A stretch of DNA of 64,000 nt from Pseudoalteromonas phenolica (GTDB lineage Bacteria > Pseudomonadota > Gammaproteobacteria > Enterobacterales > Alteromonadaceae), in NCBI RefSeq assembly GCF_001444405.1, contig NZ_CP013188.1, positions 248,001 through 312,000 of the forward strand, written 5' to 3'. Below are positions 1-7,781 of the stretch, piece after piece. The notes under the pieces are model-generated. The model made no database searches. It had not been told where the DNA came from and saw nothing but the letters and a program-made list of their open reading frames with translations. The position numbers and the translations under genes are program-made. The number at the start of each line of letters is the position of its first letter. Position 1 is the first letter of the stretch.

Positions 1-165
1 AGGCCTTGCTTCAAAATTACCACCGCAGTTGGGACACACATTATCAAACTCTTTTTCTACACAGTGTCTACAAAAAGTGCATTCATAACTACAGATCATT
101 GCCTCAGTTGAATCTGAAGGCAAAGCTTTATCGCAGTATTCGCAATTGGGTTTTAATTGGAGCAT
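1..165 (-). CDS. DUF1272 zinc-ribbon protein (3' end beyond window)
   Basis: The first 55 residues are visible, beginning MLQLKPNCEYCDK at an ATG read from 165 downwards; the gene runs off the left edge. Four cysteine clusters are seen (CEYC, CSYEC, CRHC, CPNCGG), the pattern of the DUF1272 family of small cysteine-rich, presumably zinc-binding proteins of unknown role. The start lies only 10 bases after the stop of the S41 peptidase gene, so it is probably the last gene of a three-gene operon with that peptidase and the GlxA-type regulator. The family call is confident; no function is known. Confidence 0.85.
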   Translation of the reverse strand, partial: MLQLKPNCEYCDKALPSDSTEAMICSYECTFCRHCVEKEFDNVCPNCGGNFEARP

Positions 166-175
166 GTGTTGTTCT

Positions 176-1411
176 CTATTTTTCGATTTCAGCCAGTACC
201 GCTGATAGCACAGGGTCTTTGCCTTGCTGATAATCTATCCATGAAGTTTCAATCAACTCATCAGGGTGGACAGCATCTGTATCTTTAAAAAGAAACGGGT
301 AATAGCGTTTTGATACACTCAGCTTTCTTTTTGAGTTAGGCAAAACGAAGCGATAGCTTTCGGAGAACTGGTTGGGATCACCACCGGTTGGCGTGCCGAA
401 AATACGCGCATTGAGAATTTGTTTAAACTGTATGGTGTTACTCATTGCCGCTGAAAAGGTGTGTTCATCTGTGAAAACAAAGACACCTGTTTTCCAATTA
501 AATTGGTCCAAAGGTAACAAGCAAGATGAAAAAGCTAAACCGGTGTAAAAACTACCACCGCCATTACCTCTAAAGTCGATAATTAAATACTGAGATTTAG
601 CAGTCACTAATTGTTTTTGCAGTGCTTTGCACTCTGCAATTACCTGCTCAAAGCTAGGGTAGGCATCAAAATCAAAGTAAGCGATTTTATTTTCTTTTAA
701 CAAGCTTAAGCTTATACCCGGCATACCGATATCTAGCTTGTTTAATTTATCTGAGTGACTTTTAAAAGCCGAACTGAGTTTGGCAAATTCGCTCATCTCA
801 ACAGGGGTTATTTGTTCGAAGAGTGTATTTCCCTCAAGGTTAAACTCAAACTTTGTCGCGGCATTTTCTTTTACAAAGCCAAGGCCAAGTAACAGCTTAT
901 GTAACGTTAAGTAGTATTCAAAGCGGGTTTTTGCACTAAATTGATTGTCGACGCCGGGTAACATCGGACTGAGTATGTCAAATAACGTATTGACGGGTAA
1001 TCCATTGATTGCTTTGAGTTCTGCCCCAATCAGATGCTGATATTGTTGGGTAGCATCTACTACTCGTAATTTATTTTCAAAGAATTTGTATCTGAGCGGA
1101 AAATGTTGGTGAGGCCCAGACATCATGAAGTAGTTGGTGTGTCCGTCGCTAATGGCACCTGTTATCACCATTAATCGTGCTTCTACTTGAGGCTCACTGA
1201 GTAGTGGTAAATCTTGTTTAAGCTCTTTCAATAGTTTCGCAAAGTCACTCTCAGCAAGCGTATGAAACGGTTCAATATGCTTGGTTCTGACTTGGCTTTC
1301 ATAGAAGTTAATGTCTTCTAGCCAAGCTTGCTGCTGTTTAATTGAGAGTGTGTCTGCATATATGTCAAAGCTACAAAATGCGATAACGAGTAATTTAAAA
1401 ACTAATTTCAT
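176..1411 (-). CDS. S41 family peptidase (secreted)
   Basis: A 411-residue protein with an N-terminal signal peptide (about residues 1-19, ending FDIYA). The C-terminal half carries S41 (C-terminal processing peptidase-like) hallmarks: a DFRGNGGG strand-turn at 279-286 and a TFSAA segment near 318-322 containing the likely serine nucleophile, then a GTPTGG loop at 339-344. The N-terminal half resembles the helical cap of S41 proteins that lack a PDZ domain. It probably acts in the periplasm or on the surface; the substrate is unknown. The start overlaps the stop of the upstream GlxA-type regulator gene by four bases, implying translational coupling. Confidence 0.8.
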   Translation of the reverse strand: MKLVFKLLVIAFCSFDIYADTLSIKQQQAWLEDINFYESQVRTKHIEPFHTLAESDFAKLLKELKQDLPLLSEPQVEARLMVITGAISDGHTNYFMMSGPHQHFPLRYKFFENKLRVVDATQQYQHLIGAELKAINGLPVNTLFDILSPMLPGVDNQFSAKTRFEYYLTLHKLLLGLGFVKENAATKFEFNLEGNTLFEQITPVEMSEFAKLSSAFKSHSDKLNKLDIGMPGISLSLLKENKIAYFDFDAYPSFEQVIAECKALQKQLVTAKSQYLIIDFRGNGGGSFYTGLAFSSCLLPLDQFNWKTGVFVFTDEHTFSAAMSNTIQFKQILNARIFGTPTGGDPNQFSESYRFVLPNSKRKLSVSKRYYPFLFKDTDAVHPDELIETSWIDYQQGKDPVLSAVLAEIEK

Positions 1412-2358
1412 GCGTGAGTGCCCTTAGCATACTGCGAAGGTGAAAGGCCAAATTGCTTTATGAAAGCACGTCGAAAACTATCGTAATTGTTAAAGCCTAA
1501 TTTTTGCGAGATAAGTTGCAGGCTGATGTTTTCTTCACACAATAAATCTCTAGCATGATTAAGTTTGAGTACCCGAAAATAATGGCTAGGTGTGCAATTA
1601 AGATGCTGTTTAAAAAGTCGTGTGAGTTGACGCTCGCTCAAGTTACAAAACTCTGCCATACGAGTGACGGTGACAGATTTGTCTAATTGTGTGCTTAACC
1701 AATCTATTAATGGTGAGAGCTTTAAACTTTCACCAGACTGAAGTTCTAAGATATCAGAGTATTGTTGCTGTGAGCCTGCACGTTGTAAGTACACCACCAA
1801 ATCTTTAGCGACTTTGGCAGCCATGCTATTGCCATAGTCTTCGCGAATAATTGCCAAAGCTAAGTCAACACCAGAAAGTACACCTGCGGATGACCAGATA
1901 TTTTCATCTCGAATAAAAAGTGGTTCAGGTGTGACAGTTTTATTTGGATTTTGCATGGCTAAGCTATCGCAATGTCGCCAATGTGTTGTAATCGTAAAGG
2001 CTTTATCATCAAAGAGTTTGGCGAGAATAAACGCCCCTGTGCAGATGCTGAAGACGCGTTTTGCTTTTTTAGCTATGTTTGACAATGCATTGAGTTCTTT
2101 TATGCTCAATTGCAGAGTACGCATGCCTGTACCTCCACAAATGATTAAATCATCAAACTCAAACTCTCCTTGAAGGCAATAATCAACGCTCACACTTTGC
2201 CCATATGCCGTGTGCACGGCACCTTTTGAAATGCCTAATAACTTACATTGATAAGCATTTGCTTGAAAGTTATTGGTTTCCATAAAAGCTTCTAGTGGAC
2301 CAAAGAGGTCAAGTGCCTGAAAGCCATCAGCAATAAAATAGACTTGTTTTACAGTCAT
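1408..2358 (-). CDS. GlxA-type transcriptional regulator (DJ-1/PfpI + AraC HTH)
   Basis: A 316-residue cytoplasmic protein. Residues 1-190 form a DJ-1/PfpI (class I glutamine amidotransferase-like) domain with the nucleophile-elbow cysteine in FSICTGAF (C106). Residues about 215-313 form a double AraC/XylS helix-turn-helix ending in a typical segment (LGFNNYDSFRRAF). This is the GlxA architecture, in which the DJ-1 domain senses an unknown ligand. It is the first gene of an operon with the S41 peptidase (four-base overlap) and DUF1272 genes, which it may regulate. The target and ligand cannot be read from sequence. Confidence 0.87.
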   Translation of the reverse strand: MTVKQVYFIADGFQALDLFGPLEAFMETNNFQANAYQCKLLGISKGAVHTAYGQSVSVDYCLQGEFEFDDLIICGGTGMRTLQLSIKELNALSNIAKKAKRVFSICTGAFILAKLFDDKAFTITTHWRHCDSLAMQNPNKTVTPEPLFIRDENIWSSAGVLSGVDLALAIIREDYGNSMAAKVAKDLVVYLQRAGSQQQYSDILELQSGESLKLSPLIDWLSTQLDKSVTVTRMAEFCNLSERQLTRLFKQHLNCTPSHYFRVLKLNHARDLLCEENISLQLISQKLGFNNYDSFRRAFIKQFGLSPSQYAKGTHA

Positions 2359-2785
2359 TTAAGTTGTTCTTTTAAGTTTCTGTTTATAGATTAATCCTAT
2401 AATAGGATAAGCAAATGTGTCATTTTATACTTATAAACGACAAAAAAAGACATTTTAAGCCTGGCTGTAAAAATATATAAATGAAATGTAGTAAAAAGAA
2501 AAAAGCCTACTAGGTGAGACGAATGAGGGAGCTATAACTCAATAATAGTTTACACCGAGATTATTTAACTTGGTGAAGTGTGTGGGTAAAGCAGTCCTCG
2601 TATTAAAGCGGCGATGCGTATGATAAATGATCATTCTAATAACATGCTTTATTCGCAATAAGATCTTGATTGATGCCGCTTAAAAGTAAATTTGATGTTC
2701 CATAAATAGTCGAATCATTTGTTTACAGCGGTTATTTTTGTACTAACCTCATCTTAAGAAAGAAAACTTTTTGCAGAGTTAAGTT
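2359..2785. other. Intergenic region between divergent genes
   Basis: 427 bases separate the GlxA-type regulator (minus) from the TorF-like porin (plus). No ORF with a plausible start was seen. A 10-bp palindrome AATGATCATT at 2626-2635 sits in GATAAATGATCATTCTAA, which loosely resembles a Fur-type box; this is a weak suggestion only. The porin promoter is expected in the last 100 bases. Confidence 0.3.
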
Positions 2786-3460
2786 ATGAGAAAATCGATT
2801 TTATACACGCTTTGTTTTTGTTCTTTTCCCACTCTTGCAGACACTTCAGTTACGATTACTGGAGTGTCAGATTATCTGTTTAATGGGGTGAGCCAAACAC
2901 AAGAAGATCCAGCCATTCAAGCTAGTTTTGATTGGGCAGGAGACACAGGCTGGTATGCAGGTGTTTGGGGCTCTAATGTTGACTTTGGTGAAGATACAAA
3001 TATTGAGTTTGACGGTTATGTTGGCTATTACACTGCATTGAATGATGTGCTGAATTTAGATGTTGGTATTGCCCAATACACGTATCACGGCGCTGATGTG
3101 AGTTCTAGTTACAATTACGCTGAAGCTTATGCAAAGTTCAATTATGGCAACACTAATTTAAACTTTTGGTATGCATGGGATTATTTTGGTACGGGTGCAG
3201 GCCATAGCATTGTTATGCTCACTCATAACTTCCCTGTTAACGAGTCATTCTCGGTTGATGTAGGCATCGATTACTCTATGAGTATGGATGATGATAAATG
3301 GACTTGGGAGGGTAAAGACGATGACTACATTCACTGGCGAGTGACGGGTAATTACTCTGTCAGTGGTTGGGACTTATCTTTGGGTTACGAAGACACCGAT
3401 CTCGACACCTATGGTGACTCGACCATTTTGTTTACAGTAGGCAAAACCTTTAGTTTATAA
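2786..3460 (+). CDS. TorF family putative porin
   Basis: A 224-residue protein with a signal peptide (cleavage near PTLADTS, about residue 18) followed by alternating aromatic beta-strands. The opening, with VSDYLFNGVSQTQEDPAIQ, then WYAGVWGSNVDFG and VGYYTAL, matches the TIGR02001/TorF family of small outer-membrane beta-barrels. The terminal residue is preceded by an FTVGKTFSL strand typical of barrel C-termini. It probably forms an outer-membrane channel; the solute is unknown. It appears monocistronic, with a possible terminator hairpin at about 3498-3528. Confidence 0.8.
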   Translation: MRKSILYTLCFCSFPTLADTSVTITGVSDYLFNGVSQTQEDPAIQASFDWAGDTGWYAGVWGSNVDFGEDTNIEFDGYVGYYTALNDVLNLDVGIAQYTYHGADVSSSYNYAEAYAKFNYGNTNLNFWYAWDYFGTGAGHSIVMLTHNFPVNESFSVDVGIDYSMSMDDDKWTWEGKDDDYIHWRVTGNYSVSGWDLSLGYEDTDLDTYGDSTILFTVGKTFSL

Positions 3461-3497
3461 ATAACCTCAGCTACTTCACCTCTATATTACACTGAAC

Positions 3498-3528
3498 GGC
3501 CATTTCCATAATTCATTCAGGGAATGGC
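3498..3528 (+). terminator. Possible terminator after TorF-like porin
   Basis: GGCCATTTCC and GGAATGGC form an imperfect 8-bp stem with one bulged T, followed by a T-rich but not pure T stretch. The position just after the porin stop fits; the hairpin is imperfect, hence the low score. Confidence 0.35.
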
Positions 3529-3618
3529 AATTCTTGATTTTCTTCCTATGCTTAAATTTAGACATAAACTTGAAACATTAGTTTTTCATACTCTTACTTT
3601 TATCTAAGGTATTGTTTG

Positions 3619-4422
3619 ATGGAGTTAAAAAGGTGCTGTGTTGCTCTGCTATTCGCTTCGGCCTATGCTATTTCTTCAGAGCAATCGCTCACCATTTATA
3701 CAGAAGAGTTTCCACCTTATAACTTTCTAGAAAAAAGTACTGTTGTGGGCGTGAATGCAGATATTGTGGCTATGGCTTGTAAAATGGCGAATATAACATG
3801 CAAGTTTGCACTATACCCTTGGAAACGCGCGATGACATTGAGTTTAAAAGACGGCCGCAGTGGCCTAATGTCTACTTCCAGGCTGCCGAGCAGAGAAAAG
3901 CAATTTCAATGGGTTGGTCCACTTATTTCTAGTCCAGCCTGTTTTTATAAGCTTGCTGAACGAGATGATATTCGAATAAACAATATAGAAGAGCTGGCTA
4001 ATTATACGGTTGCTTTACACAAAGGCGACGCATATGAAGAGATTCTGAAACAATGGGGGTATAAAGAACATATCAACTATATTCCGTTTTCTGAAAAGTT
4101 TGACGAAATAAAAGCCTTCACTGAAGGCAAGCTTGATTTATTTATTGCCTCTGCAAATAGTTTGCGATTTCATATTCAAAACTATCGCCTGAGAGAAGAT
4201 CAAGTGACCCCCGCGTTTGTGATTAGCGATCCCCGTCTAGGTGGCAATTATTTAGCCTTAAATAAAACCGTGTCAGAAGATATGGTTTTACTTTTGCAAA
4301 AAGCCGTCGATGAAATTTATGCTAAAGAGTTAGACTTACCCATTAAAGCTCGCTACCTCGAAACCATCACACAAATTTCAGAGCAAGAACTCTCGCTAGA
4401 AGCCCGTTGCACGCACCAATAA
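3619..4422 (+). CDS. Periplasmic solute-binding protein, SBP_bac_3 type
   Basis: A 267-residue protein with a short signal peptide (about residues 1-21) and a type-II periplasmic binding fold: LTIYTEEFPPYNF at the first strand, then YPWKRAMTLSLKDGRSGLM, and later TVALHKGDAYEEIL. These match the polar amino-acid (HisJ/PAAT) family. The ATG at 3619 is chosen over an in-frame TTG three bases upstream because an AAGG ribosome site lies nine bases before it. No ABC permease or ATPase gene is nearby, so it may feed a sensor or act alone. The window holds two more orphan proteins of this family. Confidence 0.78.
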   Translation: MELKRCCVALLFASAYAISSEQSLTIYTEEFPPYNFLEKSTVVGVNADIVAMACKMANITCKFALYPWKRAMTLSLKDGRSGLMSTSRLPSREKQFQWVGPLISSPACFYKLAERDDIRINNIEELANYTVALHKGDAYEEILKQWGYKEHINYIPFSEKFDEIKAFTEGKLDLFIASANSLRFHIQNYRLREDQVTPAFVISDPRLGGNYLALNKTVSEDMVLLLQKAVDEIYAKELDLPIKARYLETITQISEQELSLEARCTHQ

Positions 4423-4521
4423 TATGCATTCTATGAATAGCCGTTATTTACCTAAGAGATTGTAAATTTTTAAGTTTAACTGCTTAAGTAAGTATTACCT
4501 TGGCTTAAATTGGAATCATAA

Positions 4522-5001
4522 ATGCCTGTTTTTACGACCCCAGAACTGTACGACGAATACGGCGACACTTTACAAGTTATGGAGCATGGCTTGGCACATT
4601 TTGGTAAATCACGCTATATGAAAGGCCAAGCCGTTATTATCCGCTGCCCAGAAGATAACAGCCTAGTTGGCGAGTTTTTAAGGCAACCGGGTGACAATAA
4701 AGTTTTAATTGTTGATGCTAAAGGCTCTAAATCATTCGCTTTTCTGGGGGATAACCTGACTATATCAGCCATTAAAAATCGATGGTCTGGCATTATCATT
4801 AATGGTTGTGTTCGCGATGTAGAAATATTAAAAACGTTACCCTTTTGTGTCATGGCGCTAGGACATGTGCCGCGTAAAACCAAAAAGCAGGGTTTAGGCT
4901 GTGTTCTGAGCTCAATTTCTTTACTCGGTGCAGAGGTGTCAGAAAGTGACTGGGTGTATGCAGATGAGAATGGGGTGGTGATCAGTAAAACTGAGATTTA
5001 G
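4522..5001 (+). CDS. rraA: RraA family protein
   Basis: A 159-residue protein, close to the length of E. coli RraA (161). It matches the RraA/HMG-aldolase fold throughout, with VLIVDAKGS and the GIIINGCVRDVEIL strand-helix. RraA is known as a protein inhibitor of RNase E, while other family members are metal-dependent aldolases or oxaloacetate decarboxylases. E. coli RraA lost the aldolase aspartate; here the arginine-aspartate pair is kept (R98, D99), so catalytic activity is possible and the RNase E role is not certain. A decayed partial copy follows at 5290-5445. Symbol given on family resemblance. Confidence 0.75.
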   Translation: MPVFTTPELYDEYGDTLQVMEHGLAHFGKSRYMKGQAVIIRCPEDNSLVGEFLRQPGDNKVLIVDAKGSKSFAFLGDNLTISAIKNRWSGIIINGCVRDVEILKTLPFCVMALGHVPRKTKKQGLGCVLSSISLLGAEVSESDWVYADENGVVISKTEI

Positions 5002-5289
5002 AGAGAGGGATTGTTGTCGCATTGGCGACGGCAACCAAAGGGCGGCTGCCGCCTACCACCCTCTGGACTCCCACGGCGCCCCTATATCTCGCTAAATCTT
5101 CAAATAACTAATTGATGTGAACGTAACCGCGATGTATTCGCCATCCTTGGCGAAATCATCGCTTGGCTCGCATCCATGCGATCGCATTACTCATCAATTA
5201 CTTATTTTCAGGCGTGATACAAGGGGAAAGGGCGTTGTCTGCAGCTCCTGTTTTCAAAGATACAAATTGCAAGATGCGACTCCCATCAT

Positions 5290-5445
5290 TGTGAAAATAT
5301 TTCCCTTCTTTGTTATGGCATTAGGGCACGTTCCGCGTAAAACCAAAAAGCAAGGTTTAGGTAGTGTACTAAGCTCGCATACTTTACTTGCCGCAGACGT
5401 GTCAGAAGATGATTGGGTGTATGCAGATGATCAGTAAAACTGAGG
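5290..5445 (+). pseudogene. Decayed partial tandem copy of rraA (3' end)
   Basis: Translated, this stretch reads FPFFVMALGHVPRKTKKQG and later VLSSHTLLAADVSEDDWVYAD, nearly the same as the last third of the RraA family protein upstream. The match begins near GAAAATATT and runs to GATCAGTAAAACTGAGG, with about 14 bases of the parent gene deleted just before the end. No N-terminal two thirds are present. It is read as a remnant of a tandem duplication. The stretch 5002-5289 between the two copies holds no supported gene, only a short GC-rich GGCGGCTGCCGCC palindrome. Confidence 0.8.
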
Positions 5446-5541
5446 AGTGCTGTTAGCAAAAATGCTCATTTAATCTATTCATTTTGAAATCGTAGTTAGT
5501 TAATATTTTTCCGTGACTATATTTTTGAGATTGAAGAAATA

Positions 5542-6405
5542 ATGGAATATATAATTGTCGAAGATGACTACCTTTCTGAGCCAAGGCTGAATTTAATTTC
5601 GCCTCTGACAATGGATGTTATCGACTTTATCAACGCAAAGAATTACAAATCTATTTTGCTAAATCAAAGGTTGGGATGGAAGAGCCAGGAATTAGGTCTT
5701 TTAACGAAAGTTAAAAACTTAAAATGTCTATACCTCATGGACGATGAGATAAAAGACTTGGCTATGATTGAAGATTTACAAGATTTGGAGTATTTGCACT
5801 TAGAATGCTTAGGTGTGAAACAAGGATTTAATTTCGAGAAGCTTACTAACTTGAAAGTTGTAAAAATTGATTGGCGTCCTTGTTTTGAAAGCTTGCATCA
5901 AGTAGGTTGGTTATTGCAATTGAGAATAGACAAATACAAAAATAAAGATTTATCCAAGTTCAAAACTTCGCCTAATCTGAATAGGTTTGAGTTAGTACAA
6001 GCTACAATAGAGTCTACTAACGGTATTAAACAGTTTGTAAGGCTCAAAAATTTAATGCTTTATAGATGCAGTAAGTTAAAGGACATCTCGGAATTAGCGC
6101 TTACGGCTCTGTCTGAATTAAGACTAGAAACGTGTAAGAAAGTTGAAAATCTAGAAGCCGTATTTTGTATCAAAAGTATTGAATCTCTTATTTTAGAAAA
6201 GTGCAATTCTTTAAACAGCATCAAAGGCATATCCAACTTGCCTCTAAGGAAAGTTAGGATAAGTGATACAGTCATTGTGGATGGAAACCTATCTGAAATA
6301 TTAAGCCTTAAAAATTGCAATATTTTCTTTGATAATAAGAAGCATTATTCACACAAGTATGTTTGGATAAATGATTACTCCGAGAAGGCAATCATACCTG
6401 TATAA
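5542..6405 (+). CDS. Leucine-rich-repeat-like cytoplasmic protein
   Basis: A 287-residue protein without signal peptide or membrane segment. From about residue 55 it is a run of irregular leucine-rich repeats (VKNLKCLYL, LQDLEYLHL, LTNLKVVKI, FVRLKNLMLYRC, LSELRLETC, IESLILEKC, spaced about 20-23 residues). Such proteins usually bind other proteins. It has no recognised partner; the neighbours are the rraA remnant and an unrelated solute-binding protein gene on the other strand. The DNA is more AT-rich than its flanks, which with the adjoining pseudogene suggests an accessory insertion. LRR immunity-type proteins look like this, but no toxin gene is beside it. Confidence 0.6.
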   Translation: MEYIIVEDDYLSEPRLNLISPLTMDVIDFINAKNYKSILLNQRLGWKSQELGLLTKVKNLKCLYLMDDEIKDLAMIEDLQDLEYLHLECLGVKQGFNFEKLTNLKVVKIDWRPCFESLHQVGWLLQLRIDKYKNKDLSKFKTSPNLNRFELVQATIESTNGIKQFVRLKNLMLYRCSKLKDISELALTALSELRLETCKKVENLEAVFCIKSIESLILEKCNSLNSIKGISNLPLRKVRISDTVIVDGNLSEILSLKNCNIFFDNKKHYSHKYVWINDYSEKAIIPV

Positions 6406-6512
6406 CAGCGTCCGCCAATGGCACACACCTAATTTTTAGTCTCTATCTTCATCCAGCAAATCTAATAAGAGAATTAAAAGAAGACTTATAGTATTCATGC
6501 TTTTTATGTCCA

Positions 6513-7571
6513 CTACTCACAAATCAAATTGTCGATAGAAAACGTACGCTTGGTGTCTGAATCGCTCAAGAAGTCGGCAAAATTACACTGGTTAAAACGT
6601 TTTTGCTGCAATGCTGACATGAAGGCTTTATAGGCTTTAATGTTGCTGTGTTGAAAAATAGAATGTTTTATTCTTTCTGGCTGTCTTTTCCCTTCACTTA
6701 TTTCTTTAATCATGACCATGGCATAGGCGCCGAGCGTTACGTGTCCTCCCACGGATACGGTTAGTCGATCTTCTGGTATGTCATTGTCCCAATTTATGCC
6801 ACCAATCCTTGTGATAGGTGGGCGAAGATAATTGCGTACTGCAGCTGTGGCGCCACACGCCATCGCATCGTTAGCAGCCCAAATAATGTCTATATTTTTA
6901 CGTTTGATCACCCCTTTTACTTTCTCGAATGCATGTTGTTTTGACCAGTTTGCAACCGTACTATCGACCAGTTGGATATTGGGATGCAATGCGAGGAAAT
7001 CATCCAGTCCCTGCTTTCGTTCAATAGACGCTGGAGAAGTTGCGTCGCCATGTAAAGCCAATACAGTGACTTTAGATTGTTCTCTAGGGGAGATTAATTG
7101 GTAACTCTTGTATAACTGCTCTGCGAGTTTAAAACCAGCATCATAATTATTTGGAATAAGGCTGCCGGAGTAATAGACTCGTTGCTCGGCTGTCAATGAA
7201 TCAAGCTCTTCGTCAGAGAGGTCGTTAAGTAACATGAAAACATTAATTTTTTTCGCAGTGATTTTCTTAACAAGCTGAATCGCAACTCCCTTTTCGTTTA
7301 CGATAACAGCAAAATCGGGCTTTGCTTTGATAACTTCATCGGCAAAAGACTTCATAAGTATATGATTGCGATTTGCGTAAATAGTTCTCAAGTTAATATT
7401 TAAATCGCGAGCAGCTTCTTGCATAAAGTAATTTACATTTGGCCAAAAGTGCCCAGTCGGATTATCTGCGGGGTGTCCAGGGTTTAGAAACATCACATTC
7501 GGCTCATTTGCCTTTACGCTCGTAAAGGGAAAAAAACAAAACAACGTAAAAATAACTAAAACCCTAATCAT
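6513..7571 (-). CDS. Periplasmic sugar-binding-like protein (Peripla_BP_4 type)
   Basis: A 352-residue protein with a signal peptide (about residues 1-21, TSVKA). It has the type-I periplasmic binding fold of ribose/LuxP-like proteins: NVMFLNPGHPADNP at the start, KPDFAVIVNEKGVA, then VLALHGDATSPASIERKQGLDDFL, and IDIIWAANDAMACGA, the usual ANDxMA motif. No transporter genes adjoin it, so it may serve a sensory pathway or a distant transporter. It is transcribed divergently from the Tricorn-type protease gene. Confidence 0.75.
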   Translation of the reverse strand: MIRVLVIFTLFCFFPFTSVKANEPNVMFLNPGHPADNPTGHFWPNVNYFMQEAARDLNINLRTIYANRNHILMKSFADEVIKAKPDFAVIVNEKGVAIQLVKKITAKKINVFMLLNDLSDEELDSLTAEQRVYYSGSLIPNNYDAGFKLAEQLYKSYQLISPREQSKVTVLALHGDATSPASIERKQGLDDFLALHPNIQLVDSTVANWSKQHAFEKVKGVIKRKNIDIIWAANDAMACGATAAVRNYLRPPITRIGGINWDNDIPEDRLTVSVGGHVTLGAYAMVMIKEISEGKRQPERIKHSIFQHSNIKAYKAFMSALQQKRFNQCNFADFLSDSDTKRTFSIDNLICE

Positions 7572-7781
7572 GATTTCTCAATAAGATAAAACTTTAGTGC
7601 CATATTACTAATCATAGTCAGTTAAGCAAATTTTACTGTTGAGATTTTTGCATGAACGCAAAAAAGAGAACCAATGAGGCTTAATAGTTACATTTTGTCA
7701 CAACCAACTTATCTCAAAAAGCTTTCACAGCAGACTTAAATGTTATTATGTAACATTACTCATTGTAAAAACGAGCGAAGA

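Noticed and set aside
6..230. 74-residue plus-strand ORF at the left edge
   Set aside because: It is antisense to the DUF1272 gene, whose cysteine motifs are clearly real, and to the end of the S41 gene.
5117..5437. 106-residue ORF as a complete gene
   Set aside because: Only its last 45 residues make sense (rraA copy); the front is unrelated sequence, so it is called a decayed duplicate.
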